DNA from: Pseudomonas monsensis
GTDB lineage: Bacteria > Pseudomonadota > Gammaproteobacteria > Pseudomonadales > Pseudomonadaceae
DNA length: 64,000 nucleotides
NCBI RefSeq assembly: GCF_014268495.2
Contig: NZ_CP077087.1
Location: 1-64,000, forward strand
Direction: 5' to 3'
Every line of letters begins with the position of its first letter. The first letter of the stretch is position 1. The position numbers and the translations under genes are program-made. Below the pieces are notes generated by a model. It ran no database searches, was not told where the DNA came from, and worked only from the letters and a program-made list of their open reading frames with translations. Below, piece after piece: positions 35,354 through 44,516 of the stretch.

Positions 35354-35623
35354 AGGGAATACCTGTACTGGGGACGGAAAACTGCCGAGCATTATAGAGC
35401 GCTGCACCGCACCTGAGCACTCGTTAAAAATTCCGGGTGACGACCGAAGGCGCTAGAACACGCATAACCGACGGCCTGCAGCCCTTTGTCACACCGTGTG
35501 TTTGGGCGCATTCGCCGCACTGCGCTACAATCCTGCGCCTTTGCTGCCAGTCGGCTTTAATTCATTCATATCGAGCCTGCGGAACTGACGTTTCGCGCCG
35601 ATCTGCATTGCGAGGTCACCGCC

Positions 35624-36487
35624 ATGGTGCACAGCATGACCGCCTTCGCCCGCGTCGAGAAAGCCGGCGTCCAGGGCACCCTGAGCTGGGAGCTGCGCTC
35701 GGTCAACAGCCGCTATCTGGAACCACACCTGCGCCTGCCGGAGTCGTTTCGCGACCTCGAAGGCGCTGTGCGTGAAGCGCTGCGTCAGAGCCTGTCGCGG
35801 GGCAAACTGGAATGCACCCTGCGCTTCACCGAAGAAAGCACCGGCAAGCCGCTGCAGGTCGACCGCGAGCGCGCTGCGCAACTGGTCGCCGCCGCCGAGA
35901 CAGTTGCCGGCCTGATCAAGAACCCTGCCGCATTGAATCCACTGGAAGTGTTGGCCTGGCCGGGCGTTCTGGTAGCTGACGCCACCGATCCGCAGGCGTT
36001 GAATGCCGAGGCGCTGGGCCTGTTCAATCAAGGTCTGAAAGAACTGAAAGCCGGCCGCGAGCGCGAAGGCGCGGAGCTGGCGCGACTGATCAATGAGCGC
36101 CTGACGTCCATTGAAGAAGACGTCGTGACCCTGCGTGAACTGGTACCGCAGATGCTCGCCACCCAGCGCCAGAAAGTCCTCGACCGCTTCGCCGACATGA
36201 AGGCCGAACTGGATCCACAGCGTCTGGAACAGGAAATGGTCATCCTCGCGCAAAAGAGCGACGTAGCCGAAGAACTGGATCGCCTGAGCACCCACATCAT
36301 CGAAGTGCGCCGGGTGCTCAAATCCGGCGGCGCGGCCGGACGCCGCCTGGACTTCCTGATGCAGGAACTCAACCGCGAAGCCAACACACTGGGCTCCAAG
36401 GCCTTCGACCCGCGCAGCACCCAAGCCGCCGTCAACCTCAAGGTGTTGATCGAGCAGATGCGCGAACAAGTGCAGAATATTGAGTAA
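35624..36487 (+). CDS. yicC: YicC/YloC family endoribonuclease
   Basis: A 287-residue protein with YicC_N (about 1-155) and a C-terminal DUF1732 region. MTAFARVE at residues 4-11 and the end VLIEQMREQVQNIE are diagnostic. YicC-family proteins are reported endoribonucleases acting on sRNA or mRNA. It lies 12 nt before gmk. Confidence 0.93.
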   Translation: MVHSMTAFARVEKAGVQGTLSWELRSVNSRYLEPHLRLPESFRDLEGAVREALRQSLSRGKLECTLRFTEESTGKPLQVDRERAAQLVAAAETVAGLIKNPAALNPLEVLAWPGVLVADATDPQALNAEALGLFNQGLKELKAGREREGAELARLINERLTSIEEDVVTLRELVPQMLATQRQKVLDRFADMKAELDPQRLEQEMVILAQKSDVAEELDRLSTHIIEVRRVLKSGGAAGRRLDFLMQELNREANTLGSKAFDPRSTQAAVNLKVLIEQMREQVQNIE

Positions 36488-36499
36488 GGCTACCCCGAC

Positions 36500-37120
36500 A
36501 TGACCCACAACACCGGCACCCTGTACATCATTTCCGCGCCATCGGGCGCGGGCAAGAGCAGTCTGGTCAAGGCTTTGACCGACGCCAACCCGGAGATTCG
36601 CGTGTCGATCTCCCACACCACCCGCGCCATGCGCCCGGGTGAAGTGGACGGCGTGAACTATCACTTCGTGACCCGCGAAGAGTTCGTGAAGATGGGCGAA
36701 CACGGCGACTTCCTTGAGCGCGCCGAAGTCTTCGGCAACTTCTACGGCACCTCGCAAAGCCGCCTGCAGCAGACACTGGACGAAGGTCACGACCTGATCC
36801 TGGAAATCGACTGGCAAGGCGCCGAGCAAGTGCGCAAGCTGATGCCGCAGGCACGCTCGATCTTCATTCTGCCGCCATCGCTGCAGGCCCTGCACCAGCG
36901 CCTGACCAATCGTGGCCAGGACAGCGACGAGATCATCGACGGCCGGATGCGTGAAGCCGTCAGCGAGATGAGCCATTACGTCGAGTACGACTACCTGATC
37001 ATCAACGACGATTTCGCCCACGCGCTGGACGACCTGAAAGCGATTTTCCGCGCCAATCAGTTGCAACAGAAGCGCCAACAGGTGCGTTTCGGCAAGTTAC
37101 TGGCCGAACTGCTGGGCTGA
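36500..37120 (+). CDS. gmk: guanylate kinase
   Basis: A 206-residue enzyme phosphorylating GMP to GDP. The P-loop is APSGAGKSS (about 13-21) and the GMP-binding segment SHTTRAMRPGEVDGVNYHF is complete. It heads the run gmk-rpoZ-spoT, coupling nucleotide supply with the stringent response. Confidence 0.96.
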   Translation: MTHNTGTLYIISAPSGAGKSSLVKALTDANPEIRVSISHTTRAMRPGEVDGVNYHFVTREEFVKMGEHGDFLERAEVFGNFYGTSQSRLQQTLDEGHDLILEIDWQGAEQVRKLMPQARSIFILPPSLQALHQRLTNRGQDSDEIIDGRMREAVSEMSHYVEYDYLIINDDFAHALDDLKAIFRANQLQQKRQQVRFGKLLAELLG

Positions 37121-37288
37121 AACAGCACTTCCCAAAACTGCTGCAAGGGCTTTACATTGGTGCTTGCAGCGCGTTGAAGGGTCTGGTCAAAAAATCAGCG
37201 CTTCCCTAATCGCTGGTGATTTTTTAAACTGCTCAGTCCGCTCGCCCACCCGGGCAGCGCGCATATTGCATTCGCTCCGAGGAATACC

Positions 37289-37552
37289 ATGGCCCGCGTA
37301 ACCGTTGAAGACTGCCTGAACCACGTGGAAAACCGTTTTGAACTGGTCATGCTGTCCACCAAGCGTGCCCGTCAACTGGCCACCGGCGGCAAAGAGCCAC
37401 TGGTCCAGTGGGAAAACGACAAGCCGACCGTTGTCGCCCTGCGTGAAATCGCTGAAGGCCTGATGAGCTACGAGTTCATCGCCGAGCAGGAAATTGTCCA
37501 TGAAGACCCGGTCTTCGCCGCGTTCGAGGACGAGTCCAACGAGGCCGTCTAA
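37289..37552 (+). CDS. rpoZ: RNA polymerase omega subunit
   Basis: An 87-residue omega subunit beginning MARVTVEDCLNHVENRFELV, with the conserved RARQL segment near 30-34. It helps RNA polymerase assembly and ppGpp sensing. CGAGG lies 6 nt before the ATG. spoT follows. Confidence 0.96.
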   Translation: MARVTVEDCLNHVENRFELVMLSTKRARQLATGGKEPLVQWENDKPTVVALREIAEGLMSYEFIAEQEIVHEDPVFAAFEDESNEAV

Positions 37553-37609
37553 GCCTATGCCTGGTCGACGTAGCACGGCGCGGGAAAACAGCCTACGGCA
37601 GGAGTCATC

Positions 37610-39715
37610 ATGCCGAGCATAGACGCCCTCGCCGATCGCTTATCGACCTACCTCGGCAATGACCAGGTCAACCTGGTCCGCCGAGCGTATTTCTACGCCG
37701 AACAAGCCCATGACGGTCAGCGCCGTCGCAGCGGCGAGGCGTACGTCACGCATCCTCTTGCGGTGGCGAATATCCTTGCCGACATGCACATGGACCATCA
37801 GAGCCTGATGGCCGCGATGCTGCATGACGTGATCGAAGACACCGGTATCGCCAAGGAAGCGCTGCAAGCGCAGTTCGGTGAAACCGTGGCCGAACTGGTC
37901 GACGGGGTCAGCAAACTGACCCAGATGAACTTCGAGACCAAGGCCGAGGCCCAGGCCGAAAACTTCCAGAAAATGGCCATGGCCATGGCGCGCGACATTC
38001 GCGTGATCCTGGTCAAACTCGCCGACCGCCTGCACAACATGCGTACGCTGGAAGTGCTTTCCGGCGAAAAGCGCCGGCGCATCGCCAAGGAAACCCTCGA
38101 GATCTACGCGCCCATTGCCAACCGGCTGGGCATGCACGCCATTCGTATCGAATTCGAAGACCTCGGCTTCAAGGCCATGCACCCAATGCGTTCCGCGCGG
38201 ATCTACCAGGCGGTCAAGCGCGCCCGGGGCAACCGCAAGGAAATCGTCAACAAGATCGAAGAATCCCTCGGCCACTGCCTCGCTATCGACGGCATCCAGG
38301 GCGAAGTCAGCGGTCGTCAGAAACACCTCTACGGCATCTACAAGAAAATGCGCGGCAAGCGTCGGGCCTTCAACGAGATCATGGACGTCTATGCGTTCCG
38401 GATCATCGTCGACAAGGTCGATACCTGCTACCGCGTACTAGGCGCTGTACATAATTTGTACAAACCGTTGCCGGGACGCTTCAAGGATTACATCGCGATC
38501 CCCAAAGCCAACGGCTATCAGTCGCTGCACACCACGCTGTTCGGCATGCACGGCGTGCCGATCGAGATCCAGATCCGCACCCGCGAAATGGAAGAGATGG
38601 CCAACAACGGCATCGCTGCCCATTGGCTGTACAAGTCCAGTGGTGACGAGCAGCCCAAAGGCACCCATGCCCGCGCCCGTCAGTGGGTCAAAGGCGTGCT
38701 GGAGATGCAGCAACGTGCCGGCAACTCGCTGGAATTCATCGAAAGCGTGAAGATCGACCTGTTCCCGGACGAGGTCTACGTGTTCACGCCAAAAGGCCGG
38801 ATCATGGAGCTACCGAAAGGCTCCACGGCGGTCGACTTTGCCTACGCGGTGCATACCGACGTCGGCAACAGTTGCATCGCCTGCCGGATCAACCGTCGTC
38901 TCGCGCCGCTGTCCGAACCGCTGCAAAGCGGCTCCACGGTCGAGATCGTCAGCGCACCGGGCGCACGGCCGAATCCGGCGTGGCTCAACTTCGTGGTCAC
39001 CGGCAAGGCGCGCACGCACATCCGCCATGCGCTGAAACTGCAACGCCGCTCCGAATCCATCAGCCTCGGCGAGCGCCTGCTGAACAAGGTGCTCAACGGC
39101 TTCGACAGTTCGCTGGAGAAGATCCACGCCGAGCGCGTCAAGGCGATGCTCGCCGAGTACCGTCTCGAACTGATCGAAGATCTGCTTGAAGACATCGGCC
39201 TGGGCAATCGCATGGCCTACGTGGTCGCCCGCCGCCTGCTCGGCGAAGGCGAGCAATTGCCGAGCCCGGAAGGTCCGCTGGCTATTCGCGGCACCGAAGG
39301 CCTGGTTCTGAGCTACGCCAAGTGCTGCACACCGATCCCGGGCGACCCGATTGTCGGCCATCTGTCGGCAGGCAAAGGCATGGTCGTGCACCTGGACAAC
39401 TGCCGCAACATCAGCGAAATCAGACACAACCCGGAAAAATGCATCCAGCTCTCGTGGGCCAAGGATGTCACCGGCGAATTCAACGTCGAACTGCGCGTCG
39501 AACTGGAGCACCAGCGCGGCCTGATCGCCCTGCTGGCCAGCAGCGTCAACGCGGCCGACGGCAATATCGAAAAAATCAGCATGGACGAACGCGATGGTCG
39601 CATCAGCGTCGTGCAACTGGTGGTCAGCGTCCACGACCGTGTGCACCTGGCCCGCGTGATCAAGAAGCTGCGCGCCCTGACCGGGGTCATTCGCATCACC
39701 CGCATGCGTGCATAA
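37610..39715 (+). CDS. spoT: bifunctional (p)ppGpp synthetase/hydrolase SpoT
   Basis: A 701-residue RelA/SpoT protein. The HD hydrolase domain (about 45-145) retains the HD and HDVIEDT motifs, the synthetase domain lies about 200-350, TGS about 385-445, and ACT at the C-terminus (about 628-700). The intact HD site marks it as SpoT rather than the synthetase-only RelA. It follows rpoZ and precedes a RidA gene, as in other pseudomonads. Confidence 0.96.
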   Translation: MPSIDALADRLSTYLGNDQVNLVRRAYFYAEQAHDGQRRRSGEAYVTHPLAVANILADMHMDHQSLMAAMLHDVIEDTGIAKEALQAQFGETVAELVDGVSKLTQMNFETKAEAQAENFQKMAMAMARDIRVILVKLADRLHNMRTLEVLSGEKRRRIAKETLEIYAPIANRLGMHAIRIEFEDLGFKAMHPMRSARIYQAVKRARGNRKEIVNKIEESLGHCLAIDGIQGEVSGRQKHLYGIYKKMRGKRRAFNEIMDVYAFRIIVDKVDTCYRVLGAVHNLYKPLPGRFKDYIAIPKANGYQSLHTTLFGMHGVPIEIQIRTREMEEMANNGIAAHWLYKSSGDEQPKGTHARARQWVKGVLEMQQRAGNSLEFIESVKIDLFPDEVYVFTPKGRIMELPKGSTAVDFAYAVHTDVGNSCIACRINRRLAPLSEPLQSGSTVEIVSAPGARPNPAWLNFVVTGKARTHIRHALKLQRRSESISLGERLLNKVLNGFDSSLEKIHAERVKAMLAEYRLELIEDLLEDIGLGNRMAYVVARRLLGEGEQLPSPEGPLAIRGTEGLVLSYAKCCTPIPGDPIVGHLSAGKGMVVHLDNCRNISEIRHNPEKCIQLSWAKDVTGEFNVELRVELEHQRGLIALLASSVNAADGNIEKISMDERDGRISVVQLVVSVHDRVHLARVIKKLRALTGVIRITRMRA

Positions 39716-39739
39716 CTCACACCTAACAAGGAGTCATAC

Positions 39740-40120
39740 ATGACCAAGACCGTTATCACCAGCGACAAGGCCCCAGCCGCCATCGGTACCTACTCCCAGG
39801 CGATCAAGGCCGGCAACACCGTCTACATGTCGGGTCAGATTCCTCTGGACCCAAAAACCATGGAACTGGTTGAGGGCTTCGAAGCCCAGACCGTCCAGGT
39901 GTTCGAGAACCTCAAAGCCGTGGCTGAAGCCGCTGGCGGTTCGTTCAAGGACATCGTCAAGCTGAACATCTTCCTCACCGACCTGAGCCACTTCGCCAAG
40001 GTCAACGAGATCATGGGCAAGTACTTCGACCAGCCATACCCGGCCCGCGCCGCCATCGGCGTTGCAGCCCTGCCAAAGGGTGCGCAGGTTGAAATGGATG
40101 CCATTCTGGTCATCGAGTGA
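39740..40120 (+). CDS. ridA: RidA family reactive imine deaminase
   Basis: A 126-residue protein with the archetypal RidA sequence: MTKTVITSDKAPAAIGTYSQ start, the catalytic Arg in YPARAAIGVAALP, and Glu near 120. It hydrolyses 2-aminoacrylate and related imines. AAGGAG lies 8 nt before the ATG. It is closer to the housekeeping RidA than the dad-operon paralogue at 13150. Confidence 0.93.
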   Translation: MTKTVITSDKAPAAIGTYSQAIKAGNTVYMSGQIPLDPKTMELVEGFEAQTVQVFENLKAVAEAAGGSFKDIVKLNIFLTDLSHFAKVNEIMGKYFDQPYPARAAIGVAALPKGAQVEMDAILVIE

Positions 40121-40188
40121 TGCGCACGGCGCGGCCTGATACGCCGCGCCGACTGCTCAGCAAGAAAAGGTTTTGAAAGGATTCCACC

Positions 40189-40929
40189 ATGCGCAAAGCG
40201 CTAGCTCTCCCGCTGCTCGCCATTTTCCTCGGCGGCTGCGCCAGCAACCCTGCCGACCGTGACATCAGCGGCACCTGGATCAATCAGGTGGCGATCGATG
40301 CCGCTGCCAAGGGCGGCCCCCTGCGCGAAGCGCTTCAGGCTTACGGCCCGAACCTTGAGTGGGACATCAACACCAAGGCCGGCCAGGCCCGCTACACCAA
40401 CGGTTTCGAGAACGTCGAAGGACGGCTGCAGGGCGAACAGTCCGGCGCCTGGAAAGTCGACTTTTATGGCAGCTCCAGCAGTGAGCTGAAACGCGACGGC
40501 GGCCGGATGAAACAAGCGGCCACCGAGAACGAGCCCGACCAATTGTTCGACCGCGCGCAAATCCCGGTGCCGGAAGGCGCGCCAATCGGCGCCAGCTTCG
40601 AACGCGCACTGTATTCGGCGTATCTGGGCGGCAGCTGGAAGATTGCCAGTGGCGACGGCGAAGGCAACACCGTGCAGTTCCAGGCTGACGGCCAGGTTTC
40701 CGGCCTGCCCGGCGCTGACCGCTATGCGCTATGCCTGGCGGGCGACTGCGCTTCGATGAACAGCGACCACGACAGCATGTGGCTGCAACTCAACGGCCAG
40801 GGCAACAACTGGATCTTTGCCCGCAAAGGCAGGGCACTGGAGATTTTCCAGGCAGTGAACACTGCATTGGCGGATGAAATGCCGCAGTTCACCCCCGGTG
40901 AGCGCAAGTGGTTGCTCGAAAAGCAGTAA
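40189..40929 (+). CDS. predicted lipoprotein of unknown function
   Basis: A 246-residue protein with a lipoprotein signal, lipobox LGGC at about residues 14-17, after MRKALALPLLAIF. Residues 20-130 hold the repeated motif-like segments GTWINQ and GAWKVDFY; a similar GSWKI segment lies near 147, suggesting two lipocalin/META-like halves. I do not recognise a named family. It follows ridA by 68 nt with AAGG upstream. Confidence 0.75.
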   Translation: MRKALALPLLAIFLGGCASNPADRDISGTWINQVAIDAAAKGGPLREALQAYGPNLEWDINTKAGQARYTNGFENVEGRLQGEQSGAWKVDFYGSSSSELKRDGGRMKQAATENEPDQLFDRAQIPVPEGAPIGASFERALYSAYLGGSWKIASGDGEGNTVQFQADGQVSGLPGADRYALCLAGDCASMNSDHDSMWLQLNGQGNNWIFARKGRALEIFQAVNTALADEMPQFTPGERKWLLEKQ

Positions 40930-40953
40930 CCGCACCTGGGAGCAACACATAAT

Positions 40954-41046
40954 CCTGTGGGAGCGGGCTTGCCCGCGATGAGGCCAACAGACTCAACACT
41001 TTAGTTGACTGCCAAGCCGCCATCGCGGGCAAGCCCGCTCCCACAG
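40954..41046. repeat. REP pair, GCGGGCTTGCCCGC class
   Basis: GTGGGAGCGGGCTTGCCCGC and GCGGGCAAGCCCGCTCCCAC face each other in the convergent gap. Confidence 0.88.
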
Positions 41047-41066
41047 TCGTGTGTGGTGTTCAGATG

Positions 41067-41924
41067 TCAGCATTGACCTTCAAGAATCGCGGCATAGCCC
41101 TCGCGATAAGTCGGATACGTCGGTGTCCAGCCCAACGCTTTGGCCCGGGCATTGCTGCAGCGCTTGCTGCCGGTGCGACGCACGCTGGCGTCTTCCGCCC
41201 ATTCGGTAACCCCAAGATAATCACGCAGCCAGCCCACCACCTCGGCCAACGGTGCCGGGGCATCGTCGACGCCGATGTAGAAATCCTCGAGTTTCACGCC
41301 CTGCCGATCCTTCTCCAACAGGAACGCTAGCAATCCGGCCGCGTCGTCAGCGTGAATCCGATTGCCATACAGCGGCGGCTCGACCGCCACGCGATAACCG
41401 CGACGCACCTGAGTCAACAGCCACTCACGGCCCGGGCCGTAGATGCCGGTCAGGCGCAGGACGCTGGCCGGAATGCCACTGTTGAGCGCCACTTGCTCGG
41501 CTTCGAGCATCAATCGCCCCGAGTAACCGGTCGCAAGCGTTGCGGAATGCTCGTCCACCCATTCGCCATTCTGCTGGCCATAAACACTGCTGCTGGAAAC
41601 AAAAATCAGCCGCTCCGGCACCTGACCATAGTCGCCCAACCAACTCAGCACGTTCTGCAAACCCTGGACGTAAGCCGCGCGATAACCGGCCTCGTCGTGA
41701 TCGGTGGCGGCTGCGCAATACACCAGGTAATCCACCGCACCCACCGGCCAGGTCGCCGGGCAATCTTCACTGAACAGGTCACCCGCAACGCCGATCACGC
41801 CGTCGGGCAGGCGCGAAATGTTGCGGCGCAGGCCATGAACCTCCCAGCCGGCGTTCAACAATTGCGTAGCCAGACGACTGCCGACATCACCACAACCGGC
41901 AATCAAAACAGAAGGCGCGGACAT
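41067..41924 (-). CDS. NAD(P)-binding SDR family protein (YeeZ-like)
   Basis: A 285-residue extended short-chain dehydrogenase-like protein. The cofactor motif is AGCGDVGSRLATQLL at about 9-23. The SSSVYG motif near 112-117 matches the Ser and Tyr region of NAD-dependent epimerases, but the YxxxK Lys is not clear: the corresponding segment is YSGRLMLEAEQ. The family is close to E. coli YeeZ, of unknown substrate. Confidence 0.8.
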   Translation of the reverse strand: MSAPSVLIAGCGDVGSRLATQLLNAGWEVHGLRRNISRLPDGVIGVAGDLFSEDCPATWPVGAVDYLVYCAAATDHDEAGYRAAYVQGLQNVLSWLGDYGQVPERLIFVSSSSVYGQQNGEWVDEHSATLATGYSGRLMLEAEQVALNSGIPASVLRLTGIYGPGREWLLTQVRRGYRVAVEPPLYGNRIHADDAAGLLAFLLEKDRQGVKLEDFYIGVDDAPAPLAEVVGWLRDYLGVTEWAEDASVRRTGSKRCSNARAKALGWTPTYPTYREGYAAILEGQC

Positions 41925-42013
41925 CAGAAAACTCCCATCGGAAAGGAACAGACTAGCCCCGGTGAAGGACGAACGGCTAGCAATCGAGGAAAAAAAGATA
42001 CTCTATTACTTTT

Positions 42014-42034
42014 GTTAACAAGAATTACTTGCAA
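42014..42034. promoter_or_regulatory. candidate Fur box upstream of exbB
   Basis: The sequence GTTAACAAGAATTACTTGCA, read on the other strand as TGCAAGTAATTCTTGTTAAC, resembles the alternating half-sites of Fur boxes. It lies 79 nt before exbB. TonB-ExbB-ExbD systems are commonly iron-repressed, so this fits, but only part of the consensus is matched. Confidence 0.4.
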
Positions 42035-42112
42035 TAATGCACGCCACTTTTGTTCTCGGCCTCACGAGGCCTGGAAGAGCAGCAACGTTTTTCTATCTCA
42101 GGTCCGGCCAGC

Positions 42113-43069
42113 ATGACACGTAATCAAACCTCCGCTTCGCCAACCAATCGACCTCGCGCCTGGAGCACCGTAGCGGCTCTGCTGCTCAGCCTGATGCTGG
42201 CACCGACCGCCGCTTTCGCTGACGCTCAGGCACCCGCCACTCCAGCCGCCACCGAGCAAAGCGCACCTGCCGCCACTCCGGTTGCCCCGGCCGCTACCGA
42301 TCCGGTGCAGGCTGTCGATGCTGCCGACGTCCCTGAAGTCCTCGAAGCCGACAACTCCCTGGGCATGGCCCACGACCTGTCGCCTTGGGGCATGTACCAG
42401 AACGCCGACATTATCGTGAAAATCGTGATGATCGGTCTGGCCATCGCTTCCATCATCACCTGGACCATCTGGATCGCCAAAGGCTTCGAGCTGATGGGTG
42501 CCAAGCGTCGTCTGCGTGGCGAAATCGCCGCCCTGAAAAAAGCCGCCACCCTTAAAGAAGCCAGCGCCACGGCGGCGAAGGAAGGCACCCTCGCCAACCT
42601 GCTGGTGCATGACGCCCTCGAAGAGATGCGCCTGTCGGTCAACAGCCGCGAAAAGGAAGGCATCAAGGAACGCGTCAGCTTCCGTCTCGAACGTCTCGTC
42701 GCCGCCTGCGGTCGCAACATGAGCAGCGGCACCGGCGTGCTCGCCACCATCGGTTCCACCGCGCCGTTCGTCGGCCTGTTCGGTACCGTGTGGGGCATCA
42801 TGAACAGCTTCATCGGCATCGCCAAGACCCAGACCACCAACCTTGCCGTCGTCGCGCCGGGCATCGCCGAGGCGTTGCTGGCCACTGCACTGGGTCTGGT
42901 TGCAGCGATTCCAGCCGTTGTCATCTACAACGTGTTCGCCCGCTCCATTGCCGGTTACAAGGCGCAGGTGTCCGATGCCTCGGCGCAGGTGCTGCTGCTG
43001 GTCAGCCGCGACCTCGACCACCAGCCTGAGCGCAGCAGCTCGCAACCGCACATGGTGAAAGTGGGGTAA
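42113..43069 (+). CDS. exbB: TonB-system energiser ExbB
   Basis: A 318-residue MotA/TolQ/ExbB proton channel protein. ATG 42113 (MTRNQTSAS) gives a signal-like N-terminus followed by an Ala/Pro/Thr-rich segment (to about residue 75), typical of the longer pseudomonad ExbB. Membrane spans lie near 100-125, 215-240 and 255-280. The conserved IGSTAPFVGLFGTVWGI segment near 217-233 is intact. It forms an operon with exbD and tonB. Confidence 0.94.
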   Translation: MTRNQTSASPTNRPRAWSTVAALLLSLMLAPTAAFADAQAPATPAATEQSAPAATPVAPAATDPVQAVDAADVPEVLEADNSLGMAHDLSPWGMYQNADIIVKIVMIGLAIASIITWTIWIAKGFELMGAKRRLRGEIAALKKAATLKEASATAAKEGTLANLLVHDALEEMRLSVNSREKEGIKERVSFRLERLVAACGRNMSSGTGVLATIGSTAPFVGLFGTVWGIMNSFIGIAKTQTTNLAVVAPGIAEALLATALGLVAAIPAVVIYNVFARSIAGYKAQVSDASAQVLLLVSRDLDHQPERSSSQPHMVKVG

Positions 43070-43075
43070 TCGGCC

Positions 43076-43504
43076 ATGGGCCTGCATTTGAAAGAAGGCG
43101 CAGACGACGATCTGGCCGAGAACCACGAAATCAACGTCACGCCGTTCATCGACGTGATGCTGGTGCTGTTGATCATCTTCATGGTGGCCGCACCGTTGGC
43201 CACCGTCGATATCAAAGTCGACCTGCCAGCCTCGACCGCCAAACCGGCGCCACGCCCGGAGAAACCGGTGTTTCTCAGCGTCAAGGCTGACCAGCGCCTG
43301 TACATCGGCGACGACGAAGTCAAAGCCGACACCCTTGGCGCCGCGCTCGACGCCAAGACCAAAGGCAAGAAAGACACCACCATCTTCTTCCAGGCTGACA
43401 AAGGCGTGGACTACGGTGACCTGATGAGCGTGATGGACAAGTTGCGCTCCGCCGGCTACCTGAAGGTCGGTCTGGTCGGGCTTGAGACGGCTGCCAAGAA
43501 ATGA
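43076..43504 (+). CDS. exbD: TonB-system energiser ExbD
   Basis: A 142-residue protein with one N-terminal membrane span. The proton-path Asp lies in NVTPFIDVMLVLLIIFMV (D near 25). A periplasmic domain follows. The start is 6 nt after exbB and the end overlaps tonB by 4 nt (ATGA). Confidence 0.95.
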   Translation: MGLHLKEGADDDLAENHEINVTPFIDVMLVLLIIFMVAAPLATVDIKVDLPASTAKPAPRPEKPVFLSVKADQRLYIGDDEVKADTLGAALDAKTKGKKDTTIFFQADKGVDYGDLMSVMDKLRSAGYLKVGLVGLETAAKK

Positions 43505-44247
43505 TCAAGACGCGCCATAAGCTGACGCGTTACGGCGGTAGCCTGGCCGTGGTGCTGGGCGTGCATGCGCTGGCCATCGCGCTGGCGCTGAACTGGACCG
43601 CCCGCCCGCCCATCGAACTGCCACCGCAGGCAATGATGGTCGAACTGGCACCGGTTCCGGCACCGCCACCGCCGGCTCCGCCGAAAGTCGTCACACCGCC
43701 GCAGCAGCCGGCTCCGGTGGAAGAGTTGCCGATTCCGAAACTGGCTGAAGCACCGAAAGCCGAAATCGCGGTGCAGAAACCCAAGCCCAAGCCAAAGCCT
43801 AAACCGCCGAAGCCGGTCGAGAAAAAGCTGCCTGATCCGCCGAAGGAAAAACCTTCCGAGGAAAAACCGGCCGATACGCCACCGACCCCGGCACCGACGG
43901 AGAAATCCGCTGCGCCTGCGCCGGGCCCGTCGCCGGCACAGTTGGCGGCCAAGGCCAGCTGGCAAGGCACCCTGCTCGCACACCTGGCCAAGTACAAAAA
44001 GTACCCGCAAAGTGCTCAGGCTCGCGGCAAGGAGGGCTTGAACCGTCTGCGCTTTGTGGTCGATGGCGAAGGCAACGTATTGTCGTTCGAACTGGTAAGC
44101 CGCTCCGGCAACGCCGATCTGGACCGGGCCACCCTGGAAATGATCCGCCGCGCGCAACCGCTGCCCAAGCCACCAGCCGACATGTTGACCAATGGCTCGA
44201 TCGAAATTGTGGCGCCGTTTGTGTACTCACTCGATCGCCGCCGCTAA
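43501..44247 (+). CDS. tonB: energy transducer TonB
   Basis: A 248-residue TonB. It has an N-terminal membrane anchor (about 15-32, LAVVLGVHALAIALAL), a long Pro/Lys-rich periplasmic spacer (about 35-145) with repeated KPKPKP, and a C-terminal domain with the YPQSAQARGKEGLNRLRFVV core. It links ExbBD energy to outer-membrane siderophore receptors. Confidence 0.95.
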   Translation: MIKTRHKLTRYGGSLAVVLGVHALAIALALNWTARPPIELPPQAMMVELAPVPAPPPPAPPKVVTPPQQPAPVEELPIPKLAEAPKAEIAVQKPKPKPKPKPPKPVEKKLPDPPKEKPSEEKPADTPPTPAPTEKSAAPAPGPSPAQLAAKASWQGTLLAHLAKYKKYPQSAQARGKEGLNRLRFVVDGEGNVLSFELVSRSGNADLDRATLEMIRRAQPLPKPPADMLTNGSIEIVAPFVYSLDRRR

Positions 44248-44262
44248 GCAACACCGCAATAC

Positions 44263-44355
44263 CCTGTGGGAGCGAGCTTGCTCGCGAAGGGGCCAGGTCA
44301 GTCAGAGCAGTTTCGTCTGACATACCGCATTCGCGAGCAAGCTCGCTCCCACAGG
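44263..44355. repeat. REP pair, GCGAGCTTGCTCGC class
   Basis: GTGGGAGCGAGCTTGCTCGC and GCGAGCAAGCTCGCTCCCAC face each other after tonB. Confidence 0.88.
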
Positions 44356-44373
44356 ATGATGTAATAGCCAGCC

Positions 44374-44399
44374 AAAAAGGCACCGAAAGGTGCCTTTTG
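44374..44399 (+). terminator. terminator after tonB
   Basis: GGCACC/GGTGCC with a GAAA loop is preceded by A5 and followed by TTTTGC. Confidence 0.75.
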
Positions 44400-44516
44400 C
44401 GTATCTGCACGCGGCAAACCCACATTGGCCGGTGTCGCATTCCTCACTCAGTCTGATAACGTGCGCCTATCAATTGCAGCCGGTATGCTTGGCCTGCATC
44501 TTCATGGACGCTTGCT

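Noticed and set aside
35525..37078. 517-residue frame opposite yicC and gmk
   Set aside because: It spans two well-supported genes on the other strand and is a composition shadow.
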